DNA of 64,000 bases from a bacterium (GCA_021372515.1 JAJFUG010000111.1:1-64000); one strand, 5' to 3'. Shown: positions 50,879 through 60,014, counted from the stretch's first letter. The notes: generated by a model from the letters alone, not told the origin. A program made the numbers and translations.

Positions 50879-50966
50879 CTCGACGGCTATTGTGAATTGA
50901 CATACAAAGGCTTAAGCATATTATTAGACCCAGCCTGTTGAGCGCATACTTAATGACCGGGTGAGC

Positions 50967-53822
50967 ATGGCCGAAGCCAAAGAAAAGACCGCCGGCACGG
51001 ATAACCCGGCTGAGACCCAGGAGAAGAAAGCCCCGGCCGGGCTGATCCTCCGCTCGATCAAGCTCGAGGAGAAGCGGGCGGAAGAGAAGCTTCAATACGG
51101 CTTCAAGGGCGGCGTGATTGCATTCGTCGATTTCGATGGTCAGCTCTACCTCACTCCCGGCACCCGGATCAAGATAGACCTGCTCGAAAGCTGTGGTTTC
51201 CGCAACCGCCGCCCCCAGATTGAAGTGCCCTACTCGGATGGCACCGCCAAGAGTAAAAGGATCCTGCGCAAAGAGATCGACCGCAACGAAATCCTCCGTT
51301 CGGTCGAGGAAAACAAGATGCCCAAGCAGGAAGGCAAGGTAATGGCCGGAATCTTGAAAGCCAACCGTGACGGACTGGAGGCTCTGGAGGAGGAATTCCT
51401 GAAGCGCTGCGCCTTGGTGGAGGAAAAGTACTACTATTATGTCGGCCTGGCCGCCAGTTTCCACGGGGTGCTATCCTTTACGGACTGGGACGCAAATACC
51501 TGGGTCACGCCCTTTTCGGAACAGAAAAAGCAGCTCCTGGAGCAGAAAGGCTACACCTATGTCGAGGCGATGATCAAAGTCCCCTTTGCCCTCGACAGCA
51601 AGGAAAACCGCAAATGGCTGGCCGCCCACGTTCCGCTGGATGAATGGGAGCGCACCGAGAATGAGGTGCGCCAGGCCCGCGAAAACGAAAGAATGGAAAA
51701 GGCCCGGAAAAAGATCGAGGAGCTGGGTCTGAAAGACATTCCGCCAGGGTTGCTGGCGGCCTGTTCGGCAACCGAGGAGAAACTGCCGGGCAATGTCGGT
51801 ATGGCCGGCTCGCACAACGGAGTGCTTTCGTTCACCGACCCGGCCGGAGTGACCTGGGTCACACCGGCCACGAGTGATAAGGTTGAAAATCTCAAGGCGC
51901 TGGGCTACCAGTTCATGGGCTCGACCATCAAGGTCCCGCACTCGCTCAAGAACAAGGAGGATATCGCCTGGCTGCAGAAAAACATTCCGCCCCAGGAATG
52001 GGAGGCGGCCCGGAAAGCGAACCTTTCGGAGCAGCGCCGCCGCGAGGAGGAAATGGCCGAGAAACGTCAGCGCGCCCTCGACCTGAAAAACCTTCCCGCC
52101 GAATTGATCGATCACGCGATTCGCACCGATGTCCAGCAGCAGAATTTCGTGGGGCAGTATTTCATCCGCAACGATGTACTCGGGTTCGTGACACCGGACA
52201 CCTCGGTCTTCATCACCCCGTCTGCGCCCTCCAAGGTGGAAAAGCTGAAGGAAGCCAACTACCACGCCGCTCCGACCGGTTTCACCGTGCCGCATTCGGA
52301 CGGCAAGCCGGAGGATATGGAATACCTGCGGCGACACCTGTCGCAGGCAGAAATCGACCGCAGCCGCAAGGAACTGGATGAACTGAGTTCGAAAAAGCAG
52401 GATGAAAGGATCAAAAGGATACTGGAAACGCTCAAGCTGGAAAAGCTGGAGAAGAGCTACCTGGACCGCTGCGTCCGCACCGACCAGCACGATCTGGAGC
52501 TGATAGGGCACTACTGCTCGCGCGGAGGTGTGACCACTTTTATCTACGAGGACAGTTTCTACTGGGTGACCCCTTTCACTCCGGATAAAGAAAGAACACT
52601 GAGAGAGGCCGGCTACCAGATACCTGACAGACTGATAAAGGTGCCTTACGGCTCGGAAACAAAAGAGGATAAAGCCTGGCTCGACGGCCACCTTCCCAAG
52701 GATGAGCTGGAACGCTGCCGGAAAGAAATTGAGGAGCTGGAAAGGAATAAGAAGGAAAAAGAACTAGAATCACTCCGGGAAAGGAAGCATCTGTCAGACA
52801 AGGCGCCACAGGCACTGACCGAGCGCTCGGCGAACAGCGGCGAGTATCTGACCGACCTGATCGGCCAGTATATTTTGCAGGGCGAGTGGCTCGCTTTTGT
52901 CGACCCGATGGGGAAGGTGTGGATTACTCCGCAGACCGCCGAAAAAGTTGAGCTGCTTAAAAAGGACAACTATCAGTACGCCAGCCGCCGGTTCCAGGTC
53001 CCCCATTCGAGCGATTCCCCCGAGGACACGCAATGGCGCAAGGACAACCTTCCCTCAGGTGAAATGGTCCGAAGCCGCCAGGAGAACGAAGCCGCCGACA
53101 CCTCAAAACTGGACCACCTGGCCCAGGAGCTGGCCTCACGGCGCTCCCTGGGGGAGATTCCAGCCGATTTTCTGGCCCGCTGCGCAAAGGGCCCCAAGGC
53201 CGGTCCCCAGATGGTGGGGCGTTTCCTGGAAAAGAACCAGTTCATCTACATTGTCATGCCCGACCGGACCACGCTGATCACTCCGGTCACTCCCGGTAAG
53301 CAGAAAGTTCTGGCCGAGGCCGGTTACCATTTCCCGGAGAAAGTCGAGCCCCTGCCCTACTGTACCGACAATGCGGAGGACTTGGAAGCCGTAAAGAAAT
53401 TTCTGCCGGAGGGTGAGCTGGAACTCAGCCGCAAGGAGCGCGAGGAGCTGGCCTCTTCAAAGGAGTCGGCGAAAATAAAAACCAATATCGAAAAGCTCGG
53501 ACTTAAAGAGATACCGGAGGAGATTACTAAACGGGCTTTTGACAGCGGCAGCCGAGATGCCAAGAATGTCGGCCGTCTCGGGATATTCAGGGGAGTGCTG
53601 GCCTGGGTCGGCCCGGATGAACGGGTGTTCATCACCTGGTATACGCCCGACAAGCAGGAGACCCTGGAGGATTGCGGCTACAAGCTCGAGGGCTACATGC
53701 CCATCAAGGTGCCGCACGCTACCGCGGAGCTGAAAGAGCGGAGATGGCTGCTGGAGAAATTGCCAGAGGCCAACGAGGATGAGAAAATCTCGGTCGATGA
53801 AAATGCGGAAGGAGTCAAATAG
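50967..53822 (+). CDS. Unrecognised 951-residue protein of eight 118-residue tandem repeats
   Basis: I do not recognise this family. It has no signal peptide or membrane segment and is highly charged. It consists of eight repeats whose conserved xxTP core falls at residues 61, 179, 297, 415, 533, 652, 770 and 888, a period of 118 (once 119) residues. Each repeat reads roughly: helix ending iP..l...c, then lvG.y, G-V-l-s-F-t-D, W-V/I-T-P, K...L...GY, K-V-P-H-S, ED..WL, lP..E..R, and a charged helix. The last repeat has W for P (FITW). Repeats diverge strongly in sequence, so it is an old amplification kept in register. ATG at 50967 (GTG at 50961 possible). The SPOR, Cys4, radical SAM and queE genes follow on the same strand. 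Confidence 0.7.
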   Translation: MAEAKEKTAGTDNPAETQEKKAPAGLILRSIKLEEKRAEEKLQYGFKGGVIAFVDFDGQLYLTPGTRIKIDLLESCGFRNRRPQIEVPYSDGTAKSKRILRKEIDRNEILRSVEENKMPKQEGKVMAGILKANRDGLEALEEEFLKRCALVEEKYYYYVGLAASFHGVLSFTDWDANTWVTPFSEQKKQLLEQKGYTYVEAMIKVPFALDSKENRKWLAAHVPLDEWERTENEVRQARENERMEKARKKIEELGLKDIPPGLLAACSATEEKLPGNVGMAGSHNGVLSFTDPAGVTWVTPATSDKVENLKALGYQFMGSTIKVPHSLKNKEDIAWLQKNIPPQEWEAARKANLSEQRRREEEMAEKRQRALDLKNLPAELIDHAIRTDVQQQNFVGQYFIRNDVLGFVTPDTSVFITPSAPSKVEKLKEANYHAAPTGFTVPHSDGKPEDMEYLRRHLSQAEIDRSRKELDELSSKKQDERIKRILETLKLEKLEKSYLDRCVRTDQHDLELIGHYCSRGGVTTFIYEDSFYWVTPFTPDKERTLREAGYQIPDRLIKVPYGSETKEDKAWLDGHLPKDELERCRKEIEELERNKKEKELESLRERKHLSDKAPQALTERSANSGEYLTDLIGQYILQGEWLAFVDPMGKVWITPQTAEKVELLKKDNYQYASRRFQVPHSSDSPEDTQWRKDNLPSGEMVRSRQENEAADTSKLDHLAQELASRRSLGEIPADFLARCAKGPKAGPQMVGRFLEKNQFIYIVMPDRTTLITPVTPGKQKVLAEAGYHFPEKVEPLPYCTDNAEDLEAVKKFLPEGELELSRKEREELASSKESAKIKTNIEKLGLKEIPEEITKRAFDSGSRDAKNVGRLGIFRGVLAWVGPDERVFITWYTPDKQETLEDCGYKLEGYMPIKVPHATAELKERRWLLEKLPEANEDEKISVDENAEGVK

Positions 53823-53920
53823 ATTGTATATTGACTTTTAGCGCAGGATTGATAAGCGTTAAGGACCATGGAGACTGGAAACATCATTCGGAAAGATAGA
53901 AAGCCGACGGGGAACGGGTA

Positions 53921-54478
53921 ATGAAACGGGAGTGGAGAGATATCGAAAGAAATTTAAAAGCCTTGACCATGATTGCAGCCCTGGCGAGTATCGTTCTGGC
54001 GCAGGGCTGTGCGCAGTTGAAGATGCTAAAAAGCATGAAAGGGAAAACCAAGGCCGAATCCGGCCCGCTCGTAAGCCAGGACAAAGGAAGCGCCATGGAT
54101 TCCCTGGCCCGGGCGGCTGTACCTGTGGACACACTTGTATTAGGGCTCAGCAAGGCTAAATCGCAAACGGCGGACGGAAAATACTACAATCTGCGGGATG
54201 AAGCGGCGGTGGAGGAGAAAAGCCTTCCCGCGGTAACCGGTTTCCGGGTACAGATCGCCTCCTCGGAGAACCGGAAAGAGCTCGACCGGCTGGTCACACG
54301 GGTGGAGCGGGAATTCGAGACCAAGAGCCACATCGACCAGTTTGGCGGCCGGTGGTGCCTGCGGATCGGCGACTGCAGGAAACGTGATGCAGCCGAGCTT
54401 TTGCGCGAACGAGCCGTGGAGTTCGGATTCAAATACGCCTGGGTCGTGCAGGTCGATCTGCCGCCCGGACTGGAATAA
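53921..54478 (+). CDS. SPOR-domain envelope protein, probable lipoprotein
   Basis: A 185-residue protein with a hydrophobic N-terminal segment (LTMIAALASIVLAQGC, lipobox-like at C30 but not canonical), a low-complexity linker, and a C-terminal SPOR domain (about 106-182) beginning 'GFRVQIASSENRKELDRLV'. SPOR domains bind denuded peptidoglycan at the division septum. It follows the eight-repeat gene by 98 bases and precedes the small Cys4 gene by 13 bases, so it is probably in one operon with the latter. Confidence 0.75.
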   Translation: MKREWRDIERNLKALTMIAALASIVLAQGCAQLKMLKSMKGKTKAESGPLVSQDKGSAMDSLARAAVPVDTLVLGLSKAKSQTADGKYYNLRDEAAVEEKSLPAVTGFRVQIASSENRKELDRLVTRVEREFETKSHIDQFGGRWCLRIGDCRKRDAAELLRERAVEFGFKYAWVVQVDLPPGLE

Positions 54479-54491
54479 CTGAGGAGGTTCT

Positions 54492-54833
54492 ATGCAGGTA
54501 CGTGGGAAATTTTTCCATCTGGATGAAAATTGCCAGATATTCAAGCACGTGAAAGAGGGCGAAGCCTGTTTCTATAAAGCCACCTGCGACGCGATCTGCA
54601 AGCTGAGCGACGGGAACGCGGAATATAAGCGGATGAAGAAGGAGATGGATTTCCGTATCTTCCCGGAGGCCTGGGCCAAGAAGGAAAGAGAAGTCCTGGG
54701 ACAGGTAGTGCAGGTTATCGCACAGCTCGAGCAGAAAGGCAACCTGCTCGACGCCAAGCGCATGAAAGCCGCCTACGGATTCGACGTCAACAAGAGAATC
54801 ACCGCGGGCGGGGGCACCAGCTCAGGTTCGTGA
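54492..54833 (+). CDS. Small four-cysteine protein of unknown function
   Basis: A 113-residue cytoplasmic protein. Strong ribosome site (GAGGAGG, 4 bases before ATG). The N-terminal third has C14, C26, C32 and C36, which could bind a metal; the rest is helical and charged ('FRIFPEAWAKKEREVLGQVVQVIAQLE'-like segment). Ends in a Gly/Ser tail. It lies between the SPOR gene (13 bases) and a radical SAM gene (3 bases), clearly in the same transcript. I do not recognise it. Confidence 0.65.
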   Translation: MQVRGKFFHLDENCQIFKHVKEGEACFYKATCDAICKLSDGNAEYKRMKKEMDFRIFPEAWAKKEREVLGQVVQVIAQLEQKGNLLDAKRMKAAYGFDVNKRITAGGGTSSGS

Positions 54834-54836
54834 AGA

Positions 54837-55850
54837 ATGAAAGAGGCCCTTTATTACAGCGCTTTGGACAATGAAGACGTACAATGCGAACTTTGCCCGC
54901 ATAACTGCCGTATAGCGCCAGGAAAACGCGGCGTGTGCGCTGTGCGGGCAAATGTCGAAGGTAAGCTTTACAGCCTGAGCTGGGGAAACCTCGCCGCCGC
55001 CCACCTCGACCCGATGGAGAAAAAGCCGCTCTACCATTTCTACCCTGGATCGAGAGCTTTCTCAGTGGCCACCGAGGGCTGCAACCTTTCCTGCCCGTTC
55101 TGCCAGAACTCAGACCTGTCTGTCGGCTGCCGTGAAAAAACAGTAATAAGCGGACAAAAGAGGGAACCGAAGCAAGTGGTAGAAATGGCTCTGGACGCAG
55201 GGGCCAGTACACTCTGTTTCACCTATTCCGAACCGACAGTATTCTACGAGTACATGTTGGAGATGGCACGGATCGCCAAGGAAAGGGGATTGAAAACGGC
55301 CATAGTCTCCAACGGCTACATCAACCCGAAACCCCTCGAGCAATTGATCCCCTGGCTCGATGCGGCCAATATCGACCTGAAAGCCTTTTCCCTGGACACA
55401 TACCGCAAGGTGCTTAAAGGCTCGCTGCAGCAGGTGCAAGACAATATCCTGGCCCTTTGGGAAGAAAGAGTCTGGCTGGAGGTGACCACCTTGGTGGTCC
55501 CGGACCTGAACGACAGCCCGGAGGAACTCGAGCTTATCGCCCGCTTCCTGGAGCAAACCGACCCGGACATTCCCTGGCATGTCAGCCGGTTCCACCCGGC
55601 CTGGCGTATGAGCCAGGGTCCCCCTACCCCGGTTCAGTCCATAGAGACGGCTTTGCATATCGGACGGCAAGCCGGGTTGCGCTATGTCTACCCCGGGAAC
55701 CTGCGGACTTCCGAAGAAGACAGTACGCAGTGCCCGCATTGTGGAGAAAGAGTGATCACCCGCGATGGCTTCTTTGTCACCGAATACAAACTTCGGCCGG
55801 GAGGAATCTGCCCGAGCTGTGGCGTGCGGCTTGGCGGCCGCTTTGAATGA
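54837..55850 (+). CDS. AmmeMemoRadiSam-type radical SAM enzyme (AmrS/PflA-like)
   Basis: A 337-residue radical SAM protein. The cluster motif is GCNLSCPFCQN (C82, C86, C89). An N-terminal CELCPHNC...C group (C17, C20, C24, C34) and a C-terminal zinc-ribbon (TQCPHCGERV..., ICPSCGVRLGG) identify the AmmeMemoRadiSam radical SAM family rather than true PflA. Its partners AMMECR1 and Memo are not in the window. The start overlaps the upstream stop region with a 3-base gap, so translation is coupled. The reaction is unknown in this family. Confidence 0.85.
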   Translation: MKEALYYSALDNEDVQCELCPHNCRIAPGKRGVCAVRANVEGKLYSLSWGNLAAAHLDPMEKKPLYHFYPGSRAFSVATEGCNLSCPFCQNSDLSVGCREKTVISGQKREPKQVVEMALDAGASTLCFTYSEPTVFYEYMLEMARIAKERGLKTAIVSNGYINPKPLEQLIPWLDAANIDLKAFSLDTYRKVLKGSLQQVQDNILALWEERVWLEVTTLVVPDLNDSPEELELIARFLEQTDPDIPWHVSRFHPAWRMSQGPPTPVQSIETALHIGRQAGLRYVYPGNLRTSEEDSTQCPHCGERVITRDGFFVTEYKLRPGGICPSCGVRLGGRFE

Positions 55851-55856
55851 GGAAAA

Positions 55857-56498
55857 ATGCTCGAGGTCTGTGAGATTTTTAGAAGTATCTCCGGTGAGGC
55901 CGACTGGCAGGGTTATGTCTGCACCTTCATCCGTTTCAGCGGCTGCGATGTGGACTGCGCATGGTGCGACACAGTGTACGCCCGTGAGGAAAAGGGCAAG
56001 CCTTGCAGCGTGGAGGAACTGGTCTCGATCTGCCACGCCAACCGTTCGGAGCGGGTCATCCTCACCGGCGGAGAACCGCTTCTGCAAGCCGAATTGCCTC
56101 AACTTTGCCTTGAGCTGCTAAAGAATGAATTCCGCGTTCAGCTCGAAACCAGCGGGACCCGCCTGGTGAATGAGGTGCCGAAAGAGGTGCAGAAAGTCAT
56201 CGATATCAAGCCTCCCAGCGCGAGGGCCAAAAGGGGATTCCATTGGGGTAACCTCGACCTGCTGGAGCCGCAGGATGAAATAAAGATTGTCCTGGCCGAG
56301 CGAGCGGATTACGACTGGGCCCTGCGGATAATGCAGAAAACAGGACTGGAAAGGAACCCGCGGGTGTTGCTGTCGCCGGTGGCCGGCAGTCTCGAGCCGG
56401 CGGTCCTGGCGGAATGGATGATCCAGGACAACCTGATCTGCAAGCTGCAGGTGCAGTTGCACCGGATAATCTGGCCGGAGGTTGAAAGGGGCAAGTAG
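55857..56498 (+). CDS. queE: 7-carboxy-7-deazaguanine synthase
   Basis: A 213-residue radical SAM enzyme of queuosine biosynthesis. Cluster motif FSGCDVDCAWCDT (C30, C34, C37, a Cx3Cx2C form), 'RSISGEADWQGYVCTFIRF' at the N terminus, and 'VILTGGEPLLQ' are diagnostic. It turns carboxy-tetrahydropterin into 7-carboxy-7-deazaguanine. TGAGG overlaps the previous stop; the gap is 6 bases. Other que genes are not present here. It converges on mnmG, another wobble-base modification gene. Confidence 0.9.
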   Translation: MLEVCEIFRSISGEADWQGYVCTFIRFSGCDVDCAWCDTVYAREEKGKPCSVEELVSICHANRSERVILTGGEPLLQAELPQLCLELLKNEFRVQLETSGTRLVNEVPKEVQKVIDIKPPSARAKRGFHWGNLDLLEPQDEIKIVLAERADYDWALRIMQKTGLERNPRVLLSPVAGSLEPAVLAEWMIQDNLICKLQVQLHRIIWPEVERGK

Positions 56499-56502
56499 AG
56501 TC

Positions 56503-58422
56503 TTAAGGCCCTTCAGTCTCAGAAGAATCGGAATCGGAGTTCCCACTGCGCGCCCGGCTCAGGGCCACCATCAGAAGGCTGATGTCACTGGGGCTGATCC
56601 CTGGAATGCGCTGGGCCTGGCCCAGGGTCGCGGGACAGCGGGCACAAAGCTTGTCGCGGCCCTCGCGCGACAGCCCGGTAAGAGAGGAATAATCCAGGCC
56701 TGACGGAATCCGCACACCTTCCATACGCTCCATCTGCTGCACCCGACCCCGCTCACGCTGCATGAAACCGGAATATTTAAGCTCCATCTCAACCTGGGGC
56801 AGCACCTCCTGCTCCGCAGCCGTGACCTCCCGTCCCAGGTAGGTCAGAAGACCGGCCAGGCTCGCCGTGGGCCGCTTGATAATCTTGTTCAGGCCGATAC
56901 CGGAGCTGACCGGAGTCTCGCCGATACTCTCAAGATAAGGGTTGGCCTTTTCGGGAGAGAGGAAAGTAGAGCCAAGCTCCTGTTGCACCGCTTCGGAAAG
57001 CTCTTTCTTGCGCAGGACTTTGGCATAGCTCGGACCATCCAGAAGGCCAAGCTTGTGGGCCAGGGGCGACAGCCTCAGGTCGGCGTTGTCCTGGCGCAGG
57101 GAGAGACGGAACTCGGCGCGGGAGCTGAACAGGCGGTAGGGCTCATCCACCCCGCAGCTGACGATATCGTCGATCATAACGCCCAGGTAGCTTTCGGCAC
57201 GGGAAAACGTCACCGGCTCGCGTCCCAGGGCCAGGTGCGCGGCGTTGACACCAGCGGCCAGGCCCTGACCGGCGGCCTCCTCATAGCCCGAGGTGCCGTT
57301 GACCTGACCGGCCAGGAACAGACCGGCGATATGACTGGATTGCAAGCTGAAATCCAGCTCACGCGGGTCGTAGCAGTCGTACTCGATGGCGTAGGCGGGC
57401 TTGACCATCACCGCCTGTTCCAGTCCGGGCACGCTGTGCAGCATCTCGAGCTGGACCTCGGGGGGAAGGCTGTTGGAGAAACCGTTGAGATAGATCTCCC
57501 AGGTGTCCAGGCCCTCGGGCTCCAGGAACAGGTGCTGCACCTCGCGCTCCGGGAATTTGACGAACTTGTCCTCGATGGAGGGGCAGTAGCGCGGACCGCG
57601 TCCCTGGATATAGCCGCCGTAGAGGGAGGAGCGCTTGAGGTTCGCAAGGGCGATCTCGCGCGTGCGCGCGCTGGTGCGGGCATGCCAGCAACTGCGTTGC
57701 GGAAGGGGCGGGCAGTCGTGGAAGAACGAGAACAGAAAGCGCTCGCTGTCTCCGGGCTGTTCGGTGAGGGCCGCATAGTCCACCGTACGGCCGTCAATAC
57801 GCGGCGGGGTGCCGGTCTTGAAACGCATGACAGGCAGTCCCAGCTCGCGCAGGTTCCCGGCCAGGGCGGTCGAGGCCGGATCCCCGGCCCGTCCCGCGGG
57901 CCAGGCCCTGTCCCCCACCCGGATCAGGCCGTTGAGGAAAGTCCCGCCGGCAAGCACCACAGATCCGGCGATGAAACGGTTCCCCTCGGCAGTCTCGACC
58001 CCCACGGCACACTTATCACTGACCAGAATTCCGGTGACCATGGATTGAAAAAGGGTCAGTGACTGGGCGGACTCCAGTAAGCTGCGCAGGCTGCGGCTAT
58101 AGAGGCTGCGGTCGGCCTGGCAGCGCGGGGACTGCACGGCCGGGCCTTTACTCATATTGAGCATGCGGAAATGAATAGAGGCGCGGTCGGCGGCGCGGGA
58201 CATCAGGCCGCCCATTGCATCTATCTCGCGTACGAGCTGGCCCTTGGCCACCCCGCCGATTGAGGGGTTGCAGGACATTTGGCCGAGGCTGTCGAGATTG
58301 GAGGAGACCAGCAGGGTGCGTGCTCCCAGGGCCGCACTGGCCCAGGCCGCCTCCGCCCCGGAATGCCCCCCGCCGATCACTATGACCTCAAAATCAGTAG
58401 CTGAGTGTTTCACGTGGAACAT
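56503..58422 (-). CDS. mnmG: tRNA U34 carboxymethylaminomethyl modification enzyme, FAD subunit
   Basis: A 639-residue FAD protein (GidA). It has the FAD-binding 'VIVIGGGHSGAEAAWASAALG', the conserved 'MSCNPSIGGVAKGQLVREIDAMGG', and C-terminal helical domain. With MnmE it installs the cmnm5 group at U34 of tRNAs. The length is typical. The protein starts MFHVKH because its first codons coincide with a parS site (58406-58421). It follows mnmE with a 194-base gap that holds a second parS. No clear Shine-Dalgarno sequence precedes the ATG. Confidence 0.95.
   Translation of the reverse strand: MFHVKHSATDFEVIVIGGGHSGAEAAWASAALGARTLLVSSNLDSLGQMSCNPSIGGVAKGQLVREIDAMGGLMSRAADRASIHFRMLNMSKGPAVQSPRCQADRSLYSRSLRSLLESAQSLTLFQSMVTGILVSDKCAVGVETAEGNRFIAGSVVLAGGTFLNGLIRVGDRAWPAGRAGDPASTALAGNLRELGLPVMRFKTGTPPRIDGRTVDYAALTEQPGDSERFLFSFFHDCPPLPQRSCWHARTSARTREIALANLKRSSLYGGYIQGRGPRYCPSIEDKFVKFPEREVQHLFLEPEGLDTWEIYLNGFSNSLPPEVQLEMLHSVPGLEQAVMVKPAYAIEYDCYDPRELDFSLQSSHIAGLFLAGQVNGTSGYEEAAGQGLAAGVNAAHLALGREPVTFSRAESYLGVMIDDIVSCGVDEPYRLFSSRAEFRLSLRQDNADLRLSPLAHKLGLLDGPSYAKVLRKKELSEAVQQELGSTFLSPEKANPYLESIGETPVSSGIGLNKIIKRPTASLAGLLTYLGREVTAAEQEVLPQVEMELKYSGFMQRERGRVQQMERMEGVRIPSGLDYSSLTGLSREGRDKLCARCPATLGQAQRIPGISPSDISLLMVALSRARSGNSDSDSSETEGP
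58406..58421. other. parS centromere site overlapping the mnmG start
   Basis: TGTTTCACGTGGAACA differs from the parS consensus TGTTTCACGTGAAACA by one base. It encodes codons 1-6 of mnmG on the minus strand. ParB is expected to bind it for chromosome segregation. Confidence 0.85.
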
Positions 58423-58452
58423 TCTTCAAAGAGGTATTGGACAGCGTGGGAG

Positions 58453-58468
58453 TGTTTCACGTGAAACA
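58453..58468. other. Perfect parS centromere site within a 32-bp palindrome
   Basis: TGTTTCACGTGAAACA, an exact match to the parS consensus, is the centre of a perfect palindrome spanning 58445-58476. Its centre is 47 bases from the centre of the other parS. parA and parB are not in the window. Confidence 0.9.
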
Positions 58469-58486
58469 CTCCCACGGGTATAAAAG

Positions 58487-58514
58487 GGCCCAGCATGCCG
58501 TGCCCCTGCATCCG
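58487..58514. repeat. Dispersed GGGGCACGGC element, copy
   Basis: Contains GCCGTGCCCCTGC, the complement of the element found at 46679-46708 and resembling the one near 31719. Intergenic, next to parS. Confidence 0.4.
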
Positions 58515-58616
58515 ATTTTCCAAATCAGGGTGTGGACTCTTGCGCCACAACTCCCCACAAACACCGCGGCGGCCTGACAACCGCTGGGATTATGCGGTTC
58601 GCGGCGATTAAGGGTG

Positions 58617-60014
58617 TCACTTCCCCACGCAGAAACGGCTGAAAATTGCGTCCAGCACTTCCTCTCCCCCGATCACACCGGTCAGCTCGCCCAGGTGCGT
58701 GCAGGCCTCCTCCAGCGAGGCGGCGATAACCTCGGGCGGGTGGCGACGGTCGATCCGGCTCAGCTCGGCCAGGGCCGCCTCCAGCAGGCCTTTTTGACGC
58801 CGGCTGGCCACCTGCGGGCCCGAAAGATCGATTGACTGCGCGCCGCCGGGAATGAACCGCTCCAGGAGCGCCTGTTTCAGGGCCTCCAGCCCCCGGCCGG
58901 TTTTTACCGAAACCGGGAGATAGCCCTCGGGGGCGGTCTCGCCCGCGGGCAGAAGGTCGGCCTTGCTCAGAAGGCGCAGCACTCCGCCTGCCGGACGGCC
59001 CGCCAGGAACTCTTGCTCAGCCGGGTTGGCCGCGCCATCCGCCGGGTGCAGGAACAGGACCAGGTCCGCCCGCTCCAGGTAACGACGGCTGAACTCCACC
59101 CCCAAGCGCTCCGCCTTGCTCCGCCCGTGACGAAGCCCCGCGGTGTCCACCAGGCGCAGGGACACGCCCTCCAGCTGAACCTCGGTCTCCACCGCGTCCC
59201 GGGTGGTTCCGGCCGCGGCGGTCACTATAGAGCGCTCCTGCCCGGCCAGGCAGTTAAAGAGCGAGCTTTTGCCCGAGTTGGGCGCCCCGGCGATCACGAT
59301 CATCGCCCCGCGGGCCAGAATGAGGTTCCGCTCGGCCCCGGCCAGAAGACGACGCAACGAGAGGGTCACCCGTTCCAGGCGCGCGCTCAGCTCGGCCTGG
59401 GGGTCGGCCGGCGGCTCCTCCTCCGGGAAATCGATCTCGTATTCCAGTAGGGCTTTCAGTTCCAGCAGCTCCAGGCGCAGAGCGCCCACCTCGCGTCCCA
59501 GACCACCCTCCAGCCCAGCCAGGCCCAAACGGCTCCCGGCAGTCGAGCGCGACTGGATTATAAGGTCCAGGGCTTCTGCCGCGGCCAGGTCGAGCTTACC
59601 GTTGAGGAAGGCGCGGCGGGTAAATTCCCCGGCCCGCGCCTGGCGTGCTCCGGCGGATTTTGCCGCGTCGAGCACTGCCACCGGCACCGTATATCCGCCG
59701 TGGGTCTGAAATTCAACCACATCCTCTCCTGTGAAGCTTTCCGGCGCTCTGTATTTGACGATCAGGGCGCGGTCAAGGGGATTGCCTGTTCGGGGGTCAA
59801 CAAGGCTCAAAACGCGCGTAATGCGCGCGGCGAGGCAATCGAACCTTTCGCCGTTTTTTGCCAGGCTCCGACCGATCTCCCAGGCCCGCGGACCGCTCAG
59901 ACGCACCACCGCCACCGCCCCCAGGCCGGGGGTTGTGGCCAGGGCCGCGATCGTGTCGCTCCCCTCAGCAGGGCCTCCCTCTCCCGGCTCGCTCAAAGGC
60001 GCATCCTCTCGCAT
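58617..60014 (-). CDS. mnmE: tRNA U34 modification GTPase
   Basis: A 465-residue GTPase (TrmE). The N-terminal tetrahydrofolate-binding domain ('TIAALATTPGLGAVAVVRLSG'), the helical domain, the inserted G domain (GAPNSGKSSL, TTRD, DTAG, SKAD) and the C-terminal CVGK motif are all present. It works with MnmG. The start overlaps the thiolase homologue by 22 bases; GAGGACGA precedes the ATG. The first 20 residues are an unusual acidic extension. Confidence 0.95.
   Translation of the reverse strand: MREDAPLSEPGEGGPAEGSDTIAALATTPGLGAVAVVRLSGPRAWEIGRSLAKNGERFDCLAARITRVLSLVDPRTGNPLDRALIVKYRAPESFTGEDVVEFQTHGGYTVPVAVLDAAKSAGARQARAGEFTRRAFLNGKLDLAAAEALDLIIQSRSTAGSRLGLAGLEGGLGREVGALRLELLELKALLEYEIDFPEEEPPADPQAELSARLERVTLSLRRLLAGAERNLILARGAMIVIAGAPNSGKSSLFNCLAGQERSIVTAAAGTTRDAVETEVQLEGVSLRLVDTAGLRHGRSKAERLGVEFSRRYLERADLVLFLHPADGAANPAEQEFLAGRPAGGVLRLLSKADLLPAGETAPEGYLPVSVKTGRGLEALKQALLERFIPGGAQSIDLSGPQVASRRQKGLLEAALAELSRIDRRHPPEVIAASLEEACTHLGELTGVIGGEEVLDAIFSRFCVGK

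Noticed and set aside
50967-53822. Recent DNA-level tandem duplication
   Set aside because: The period is 354 bases, but the DNA of different repeats is too diverged for recent amplification; only protein-level pattern remains.
54837-55850. Pyruvate formate-lyase activating enzyme
   Set aside because: No PFL gene is nearby, and the N-terminal Cys4 group and C-terminal zinc ribbon match the AmmeMemoRadiSam radical SAM family instead.
58445-58476. Simple transcription terminator
   Set aside because: The palindrome centre is an exact parS consensus with a second parS 47 bases away, and no T tract follows, so a centromere site explains it better.
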